Shown here: positions 56,152 through 64,000 of the stretch, piece by piece
Position numbering within the stretch: the first letter of the stretch is position 1
How the letters are laid out: the number at the start of each line of letters is the position of its first letter
Source: Xiphias gladius
Lineage: Eukaryota; Chordata; Actinopteri; Istiophoriformes; Xiphiidae
Direction of reading: 5' to 3'
Length of the DNA: 64,000 bases
Assembly (NCBI RefSeq): GCF_016859285.1
Contig: NC_053406.1
Location: 6,211,501 to 6,275,500, forward strand
Translations under genes and position numbers: made by a program
The notes under the pieces: generated by a model
What the model was told of the DNA's origin: nothing
Database searches by the model: none
The model's input: only the letters and a program-made list of their open reading frames with translations

Positions 56152-57285
56152 CTGTGTTTGTGTAATGACGCACACAGTACACTATTTAAGGAAAAAAGAC
56201 ACATTGCTCCGAAAGTTTACATTCCCCCACTGAAAGACACTGACCTCAATGTAGCTGTTCCACTCGCTAACACACACACACACACACAGCACATACAGAC
56301 ATGCACGCACGCACATAAGTAAACATAAACATTACACTTACACACACACACACACACAGTCTGGACCCACAGGTTTAAGCCATACCTCTTTCAGATTAGA
56401 AGTGCTTCCTCCTCTCCAAATGTTTCCACTGTGTCCTGTGGGTGAGACACATGCTTTAAACTACACTTCCCATCATGCCTACTGAACCCCAGGAAGATGC
56501 TTGATTGGATCAGAGAGACAGATGAATATTTATCCCCGAACTTTTTACAACAGCACATGGACGTTACTGGGTGGGACTTGATCCTGTGAACACGCCTTCT
56601 TCACTACTCCCTGTCTTCCTGCACACGTTGACTGTCAAAGATACACACACACACCTTGACACACACTTTATTTAAAGCTGATTTGAGTTTTTTATTATTC
56701 TATTTTTCTATTTATGTGTGCCACTCCAGGCGGTTACAGCTTCACATGAGCTTGTTGAAATGTTAGTGCTCTTCCTCAGCATGAAGCTAAACACTATGAA
56801 TGACTTCCAGTCTGCCTCGCTCTTGTACCACTGACCTCCTTAAGATGCCAACAGGTGTCCGTTACCTTAGGATCTTTCCTACACACATGCAATTACACAA
56901 CGTACACATACACACCGCAAGACACACTACACTGAAAGCCATTTCTGCACACAAACATACACAGACATACACACACGAACTTCTGTAAGCATTTCTAGTA
57001 TATGTTTGTCTGTCACAGCGGTGTGTGAGGGGAGCTGCAGCCAAAGGACTCTTTAAACATTCAGCTCCCTCTCCGCTCTGCTCGGAACGCTGAAACATTT
57101 CTGAATGATGATGGGAAATATCGTTAAAGTATTAAAGTGTTTTTTTGTAAGACTTGTTGTGGTCATCTGTTTGTGAGTGTGGTGTGATTCTACCTTTGAG
57201 TCTGAAAACAGCTACAGTCATTTTTTTTAGATAAATCGAGGTACTGGGTAGTTAATAAAAATAAAGTGACACTGCAGGTCTGTCA
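56033..57285 (+). other. meis3: meis3 3'UTR and poly(A) signals
   Basis: Noncoding sequence after the meis3 stop, with several short CA/TG arrays (56117-56149, 56270-56287, 56338-56358). Overlapping AATAAA hexamers lie at 57254-57259 and 57259-57264. These are the best candidates for the transcript end. Confidence 0.55.
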
Positions 57286-57325
57286 GTCAGTTTGTCAGTA
57301 CTTTCATTTCTTGCAGACACACGTC

Positions 57326-57430
57326 TATATGCGTCCCATTTAATTGACCACATGGCAGCTGCATAGTCATGAATGAGCATCTCACTTTCTCTCTGAGTGA
57401 TCATTTTACAAGTCAGTATAGCCGAAATCA
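57326..57430 (+). repeat. 105-bp dispersed repeat, copy 2
   Basis: Near-identical to 2882-2986. It begins about 60 bp beyond the presumed meis3 poly(A) signals. Confidence 0.8.
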
Positions 57431-59807
57431 CAGCACAACTGTTGTCTTTGACTTACGTGTCTGTTGAGTTTGTCAGAAGACGTCACAGTTATTAAATCAG
57501 GATTTTAGCAGAGCAGAGAAACAGCTTGGAAATGGCTCGGAAGTGACTGCTGGTAAACATGTCGTCTTAATGGGCCGCGTTTCAGTCACTATTTCATACT
57601 TGTTCTGTTGTCAGACAACTGAAACAGAAAAACGTACATGAGAACAGCTTTATTGGGAACTCAGCTGGATTAAATGACTGTATATGCAAGCACAGAGAGA
57701 AGGAGAGAAGCAAACAGATAAAGGGCTGAGACAGGCTGGCACTAGGCAAAATGCGAATACGAGGCAATGACGTCATGAATATGCTAAATAGCGTATTACA
57801 TCTTCTAGCGACATTTAGCCTTTCCGAGCAGGCCTTAGCTACTTTGCATTGAAGTAGTTATTCACAGCAGCTCCTCAACGGTTTTCAACTATGTCCTCAA
57901 TCGCACATTGACCATACTTGCTCCGGCCACATTCTTGGTTTGGCCTAGTCTTGTTTTATTATGTCATGGACATACAAGTGCTCCTCCCACTTTGACCTTT
58001 AAGATACCAAAAATATTGCTGTGGTAAAATGTAGTAAAAAACCCATTTCGCTAAAAAGCGTAGTCCTCATATAATGAGCTGCTAAACATACGATGGGACT
58101 TTATCTTCAATCTCATCTGAATCATATAACACATAACATGTTTGTAATTTAGGCTTGAACCAAACATCAACAGACCACCTTTTCTCATACCTCATGAATA
58201 TTACACTGTAACCTGTTTTTGATAAATAAAAACTAAATGAAGCATACAACATAAAGATTTCACCATGCAAAATGTCCCAGTTAAAGATTTTTTCTACAGT
58301 GAGCTGCTGTTCAGACATATTCACAAGTCTGTTCCGAAACCGAATCGTCTCACATTTATGGAGATGGAGGTTCCCGTCCTGGATCACCACTGATGACCAA
58401 AACAAGCGTAAGCTTATGTATTTACAGATTAGTATAGAGTTTATACTTTTTTTAGCATGTAATTAGGCCACAGCCAATGTCTCGGTCTCTGTTAGACTGA
58501 ACTGTAGAAACTAAAAGTCAGTTCAGTGCAAAAACAGCTCCGAAAAATGCTGTTCATTTTGCAGATTTGCAAACAACAAGAAAACTTTGAACAAGAAAAC
58601 TGTCACAGCAGCACTGGTCGGTCTTTCCATGGAGCTCTGTTTGAGGATGTATGTAATCTGTTTTCCTTCACAGATCTCATTTCCTAGCTTTCTTAATCTT
58701 ATTTTAATCAAATAAACATCGATGAAATATACAATATAGGCTCCAAAGATACATTATTCAAACACTTTCCTCTCCTTATTCACGACTTCCCAAACACAAC
58801 CAAAGGCAAAAACAGGCAGCACACAATTTTGAAAACAGCCTAAATGCTTGTGTGTCCTTGATTTACAATACTCCATACCACTCGGGAATATTTTGACACC
58901 CTCATGAGATGTTCAAACACTTATAATAAAACACCTTCACTGTCACAGGACCTCTCCTTGACAAATAGTGTAATCTTCCTGCTTCTTTCCAGTCGTAAGT
59001 CACATCGCTCTGTCCCCTCCTCTGACTATCTGTTTCACCCTGACGGAGGCCTCAAGCTGTAGCCGCAGTAATCGGTCACACAGACTGGATTATCACAGAG
59101 AGGAAAGAAGTCTGATGTATTTTAATGTTTTATAGCTCGGACTAGAGCTCCGTGTGGCCTTTGCGGATCTTTTCAAGGCCCAACTTTTTTCTTTCCTACT
59201 TGTTTATCACCTAAATGAAAGATAATATCCCAACAAGTACAAACCCTCAAAACTTCTGAGGTGTCACTCCTAACTTTTCCCATCGTAGCTCCCGAGGTAC
59301 ACGTCCCCTCCATAACCCTTGGCTCTTTTCTGCTCTACATCCCTTCATCCATCAAACATCCATATATAATTCCACCTTTTGCCACACTACACACAGCACC
59401 CCAAACACATAACAAACGCCGAATACCCCACCACCCTGCCCCCATTCAGCCTGGGTCAGGGGCCAGAGTTCAGACAGAGGTCAGCAGGAAATGGCTGTTG
59501 TTCCTGGCACCCAGGTCCTGACCTGAGCGCCCCTCCACTTTTCATTTCTCTTTGTCCCTCCACACACTCACTCCTCGGCCATGTGGTTCAGGACGTGCCC
59601 CTCACTTTTACTCTTTCACCTCCTCACCGGCGTGTTTGCCTGCCAGTCTTTTTTCACAACACTGCCATGTAAAGTAGTGCAACAACTTTTGTTTCAATCT
59701 AAACGGTTTTTCGACATCAGTATGACCTCTGAAGATTGGACAGTGCACTCTGGTTCACCACAAAGCTCTCTGTGGGACAACATGGGGTAACTCTTGCCAT
59801 CTGCCAT
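57431..59807. other. Gene-free stretch downstream of meis3
   Basis: No exon was recognised. A - strand open frame at 58082-58405 shows no known domain. A - strand AATAAA lies at 57646-57655 (aacagctttattggg on +), but no gene reads into it that I can see. The segment 57470-58450 may be repeat-derived. Confidence 0.35.
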
Positions 59808-59940
59808 CCAGATAGCTAGCTAGCAAGCTAAGCCAACCATCTCTTGGCTCAGTTTCACATAACACCAACAGATCAGAGAATGGTAACTCTTGGCGAGAAA
59901 TCAAATTAGTGTATTTCCAAAAATGTTAAACTATTATTTT
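59808..59940. repeat. Teleost nonautonomous element, copy c
   Basis: It contains agctagctagcaagctaagc, then caaccatctcttggc and gtgtatttccaaaaatgtta. This is a diverged member of the family at 18241-18420. Confidence 0.45.
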
Positions 59941-60144
59941 TAGTGTTTGAGCAAATAACAGAGGCTGTTGTTTTTCTAGTATTCTCTAGTATGTAATTTG
60001 TTTAATGTAGAGTCTTGTCGTCAATGTGCGGTTGCCAGGCAAGAAACTGGCAACCTCCTGTAAATCCACACCATGTCATTTTTACACTTTGGTTTTTGAT
60101 TAAACAAACAAGATATACTGTGTTACTTAGTGAGCTTTACAAGT

Positions 60145-60265
60145 GCTAGCTGGTAGAATCCTTTTACCTTTGGACTAGGCTAAGCTAACCGGCTGCTGGC
60201 TGTGACTTCATATTAGCTGTAAACATATGAGAAAGTGGTATCGTATTTCCCAAAATGTTCAACTA
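60145..60265. repeat. Teleost nonautonomous element, copy d
   Basis: It contains ctaggctaagctaaccggct, gctgctggctgtgacttcat and atgagaaagtggtatcgtat, the most consensus-like copy in the window. Confidence 0.65.
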
Positions 60266-62520
60266 TATTGATGTTATAAATTTGTGTAAAAAAAAAAAAA
60301 GATCATATTTTTTTAAACCCTCAAATATTAATATTGGTACAGTCTCCTCCTACGGCCACTGAACATGTTGTATAACATTGGACTCCATTCATAATGTATG
60401 AATATCACCAATCCTGAAAGAATTTTTTGCTCTCCAGCTATTTGAAAACAGTGATCCTAAAATGTATAATTCTGCAAACACTGACACCACATGCTTTATT
60501 CTTACATGAGTGTACAGCCCTCACTCACACAATATAATTCATGGTCATAGCCTCCGCTTGTGACTGGCTGCCCTGTCTCTCACCAGGACAGACTCAATTA
60601 GATGATGGGAATTACACTGCATAAAATCTGCCTTTATGTTGACAAATGGAGAGGAGAGGGGAGGGAGAAAGTGCTTGAATATATTCACGTGTATTTGTGT
60701 TTCAGTCTTTGTGTACTGAAAAGAATATGAGGCTGATAGCGCGTGGAGGCGGAGTGTGTAGCACTGCACAAGTTCATTTTGCAAACTTCACAATTTGACA
60801 GAAGTTTGAGAAAATGATATATAGAAATAACACATTTTTGTGGGAAATGAATTTGATAAAATTCACATAAGTTATAACATTTTCTTAAAATGACAATAGT
60901 GTGATTGTCATTTCAAAGGAGCTCCATTGCAGTGCTTGTACAGTGTTGGCCCTCATGTGCAGGATGTTTTCATACATATTGAGTGCATCCTTATAATGTT
61001 TCCATCATTTCAAGACTCCTACTGGTTGCAAGAATTTGACCATTTGGGCTATCGAAGCAAAATGAATACACGTGTGTAATGAGAAAGTGTGCATTCCTGT
61101 GTGTTGCGCATGCATATGTGTTTGCATAAGTAGGTACAATTCCATTTTAACATAAAGTGCGTGTCTGTGTGTGTGGGAGTGGGGGTTACTCTAGTGGTCA
61201 TTAATCATTCAATTACACACCTGTCAGAGTTCAGACAAGTGGGAGAGAGGGAGGCGGAGGGAGGAGAGGAGGGAGTTAAAGATGGTGGGGGAGAGAAAGG
61301 AATGGAGGAATGCAGCGGGGAAAAGGAGGAAGAGCAGAGAGGAACTGAATGACAGAGAGAGGGAATGAAAAAGCACCAGGGTGATTGTAAAGAGAAAGAG
61401 AGAAAGTTTTATTGTGGGTGTGTGAACGAGCCGTGACAGAGGCAAGCTGTTGGATAGTGACAGCCCCTGAAAGACTGCAGTAAAGACAATGACACTTATA
61501 TGTATTATAGGGGACGAGTGACAGAGGAGGACAAGGCAGGGCAGGACATTAAGATGCCAAACTCGACTTCATCCAAACCAAGTTAAGATGATTACTGAGC
61601 TTAAAGGGAAGCAGTACAAGGCATCTTTAGGGCAATTTAAGCACATGTGAGTGTATGACAACTATTAAAACTGTAGTCCAATTAAGATTTTTTTTACTAT
61701 TCAATCGTTATGATTTTAATTTGTATATAAATGGATTAAGATTTGACTACCTTTATAGCATTAAAGGGACCTTTTTTTTTTTACATTTTAATGCTCATGC
61801 AAATTCAGCATTATTTTTTCTAATACTTGGCCATTTCCAAGTTGTTTTGTTGGCTACTGCACTGACTCTCAGTTTTTACATTTTTGGCCTGAAAGCTGAG
61901 ACATTTACTGTTTCTCATTTCTATTCTAGATATTGAAAAATATACTGTACTCATACTAATCTTCACAGTTAGTTCTTCTGCAATTATTTTGCAAGAAATT
62001 GATGTACTTCCTAACTAAAGTCTGTGCTTTACTTAACTACCCCCCCCCACACACACACACTTAATCTTCCTTGTCTGTGTGTGCTGCAGTCTCCATGTTT
62101 AGTTGCAGAACGCCTAAGGCCACAGCCATCTGTGCCCCCCCACCCCCCCTCCTCATTTCACATACACACAAACACACCCACACTCCTCTTATCTTCTCTT
62201 CTCTGTACACCCCCCCCCCCCCACTGCCTCCACAACTGCACTGCCATATATCTAATTTATGGCTGTGGTGAGTGGGTTACACACACTCATGTATGCATAA
62301 TATATCACATGTGTGAAGGAACTGCGTGAGGGAGAGAGAGCGTGTGACACTGTTCACTGACCAGCATAGTCTTGACAACAACTCCTTTCTCAACACTTCT
62401 TAAATTTTGCCATGGGTATGTGTGCCCAATAAATTTGTGATCCAGCGTGTAGCACTTAGTTTCTCTCTCAGACTTACACCAGATCTGACACGACTGATAA
62501 AGTGTGAGAAGAGAAAGGGA

Positions 62521-62556
<36 letters not shown>

Positions 62557-62918
62557 AGGCCCAGCTGTTTCTGGGCTTGACATCCACATGCAGGCAGAAT
62601 GCCAGATGTCTCATTAGGCAAATTTGATTGGCTCGGTCATTTAGAATGCAGCGACAAGACGGTTCCATATGTGTTTGTACATTTACATAAGCGGCCCCCT
62701 GTATAACTATTTACATGTGTACATGCTGGATGTATGTGCATTCATTAACTGTTTTGGATACGTTTGAATTTACAGGCAGTTAATTACATAGTAATTACAA
62801 AAAAAAACAAACATAATAACTACGTAAAATCAATATAGTAGAAAAATGTACTGGAAATTACAAGGAAAAAATTAAGTAATAATCAACTAATAAAATAGGT
62901 GAAATGGCAAGTTGACAC
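60266..62918. other. Gene-free stretch with purine-rich and CA-rich tracts
   Basis: No gene was recognised. It holds a purine-rich tract of about 190 bp (61240-61430), a T run inside AT-rich sequence (61767-61785), a C run with CA repeats (62041-62060), a second C run (62209-62222) and a (TG)n array (62521-62554). Confidence 0.45.
62521..62554. repeat. (TG)n microsatellite
   Basis: About 17 TG units. Confidence 0.95.
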
Positions 62919-62919
62919 T

Positions 62920-63905
62920 TTAACTGTCTCTTCAACTAATTTTTATGCTTTAACCTCTGCAGCTCCTTTAATTTTCTTTAACTACGTCAACTTTAAGAGC
63001 AACTTCAGCACCTTTAAGTACTAACACTTCATCTGTTTTTATTGATTCAGATTTCTCTGTCGCTTCAACTGCATACATGCTTCAACCTAAGCTGTCACAA
63101 GTTTTTTAAGTTGGTACAGCACATCTGCCTCTCAAGTTCTACAAATGCCTTAACAGCAGTTTCTATTTAAACAACTTTTATTGCTTAAATGTCAAGTGCT
63201 AGCTCAACTCGATTAAGTGCCTCAGTATCTACTGTCACTGTGTATGTTTACGCTTCAACTGCCGCTTCAACTACTTTAAGTGCACATTATTTAACTTTAT
63301 CTTCAACTGCTGCTGAAATCCTTTTAGTGCTTAAATGTCTGCTGCTTAACTTAATTTATAAAGCACTTTTCATACTTGACATGCAATGCAAAGTGCATTT
63401 TAAGACAGAAAATAAAATAAAATATAGTAATAAGAGTTCAAATTTGAACTGTTGTGGAAGTGACAGCTGAAGTTTACAGTTAAAATATTAAAGGGGAAAC
63501 GGAAGTAAAATAAAAAGCACGCCATTCAACTCATTCAAAGTAAGTGTTTCAACTTCAGCTACGTGCTTCAAGTATGATTGCAACACCTTTAAAAGTTTTA
63601 CTTCTAGCCTCATCACCTCCTTTAATGTTTTACAGTTCAGCCATCAAAATTCTATATGTGCTAACTTGAGGCACATTTAAGTGACCGTTCATCTGCTGTT
63701 TAAATCTTTTAAAAATCATTTTCATCTGCAATTTAAGCTTTTTGCCAGAACTCCGTCTGCATCTCCTACATGTAATCCTGTTGGAGCTTTAACTTCAGTT
63801 GCTACTTCCACTACTACTACTCAGCTACTTCACCTCCTTTCAGTACTTAAACCTACAGCCACTCTAACTTTCGTAACTGCTTCAATTTCGGTCCCCTTAT
63901 TACTA
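62920..63905. repeat. Degenerate CTTCAACT / TTTAAGTGC minisatellite-like region
   Basis: Nearly 1 kb built from recurring short words: cttcaac(t) (for example gcttcaactgccgcttcaac at 63252-63271), ctttaa, and tttaagtgc or taagtgct. Spacing is irregular, at roughly 10-25 bp. The Ser/Thr-rich open frames crossing it are products of the repeat. The region is interrupted near 63344-63425 by a different sequence. Confidence 0.6.
63344..63425. repeat. Short interspersed-repeat fragment inside the minisatellite
   Basis: The sequence taatttataaagcacttttc, followed by gcaatgcaaagtgcatttta, resembles the 'TTTATATAGCACTTTTCA ... CAAAGTGCTTTACA' motif common in fish interspersed repeats. It ends in an A-rich stretch (aaataaaataaaatat). 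Confidence 0.45.
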
Positions 63906-64000
63906 TTTTTAGTAATAAGGGAAATGTCATTTTGTGTGTCTGTGTGTGTGCGCATGTAACCTGTGTTAGAGGAAATCTCCAAAAACAAATCTGCTGGGAC

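Noticed and set aside
58082..58405. 107-codon - strand frame downstream of meis3
   Set aside because: No recognisable domain, no supporting exons or splice sites, and surrounding sequence that looks repeat-derived. Not strong enough to call a gene.
62920..63905. Possible CRISPR-like or protein-coding Ser/Thr-rich repeats
   Set aside because: The repeats are degenerate, with no constant unit or spacer length, and the host is a vertebrate. The reading frames follow from the repeated words.

Overview
This is ordinary nuclear DNA from a ray-finned fish, most likely a spiny-rayed teleost. Multi-exon vertebrate genes with GT-AG introns of about 70 bp to 4.2 kb sit among very abundant (CA/TG)n microsatellites, an L2/Maui-type LINE 3' end, and short elements rich in GCTAAC/GCTAGC words typical of teleost genomes. 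No bacterial, phage or CRISPR feature is present. The species cannot be named from this sequence.

Four intact protein genes can be rebuilt exon by exon on the + strand, all with consistent reading phase: cab39/MO25-alpha (1512-7776, 8 coding exons seen, 341 aa), itm2c/BRI3 (11382-15960, 6 exons, 259 aa), a prss16-type S28 serine peptidase (24055-36061, 13 exons, 516 aa) and a Meis3-like TALE homeobox gene (44808-56032, 12 coding exons, 418 aa). One class A GPCR of the GPR55/GPR35/LPAR type lies on the - strand (18682-19625). As written it is broken: a CTAA-repeat frameshift precedes the seventh helix, and a CA microsatellite lies where the first helix should be encoded. From memory, the order cab39(+)-itm2c(+)-GPCR(-) matches human 2q37 (CAB39-ITM2C-GPR55), which supports a GPR55-like identity.

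Region by region: 1-9.9 kb cab39 with a long 3'UTR; 10.4-17 kb itm2c; 17-24 kb intergenic, with the damaged GPCR and a LINE fragment; 24-36.7 kb prss16, with introns full of repeats; 36.5-37.5 kb a cluster of opposed TG and CA arrays; 37.5-42.7 kb gene-free; 42.8-44.4 kb two GC/CpG-rich blocks forming the likely meis3 promoter and 5'UTR; 44.8-57.3 kb meis3; 57.3-64 kb gene-free, ending in a degenerate minisatellite.

The genes do not form a pathway. cab39 is a cytosolic kinase scaffold, itm2c a membrane BRICHOS protein, prss16 a lysosomal/secreted peptidase and meis3 a developmental transcription factor. I found no undescribed biological system. The best leads are the GPCR damage, TG microsatellites standing in for polypyrimidine tracts at two 3' splice sites, a duplicated segment around a hAT-like end in meis3 intron 1, the atypical meis3 C-terminus, and an open CpG-island frame at 42.8-43.1 kb that ends at a possible splice donor.
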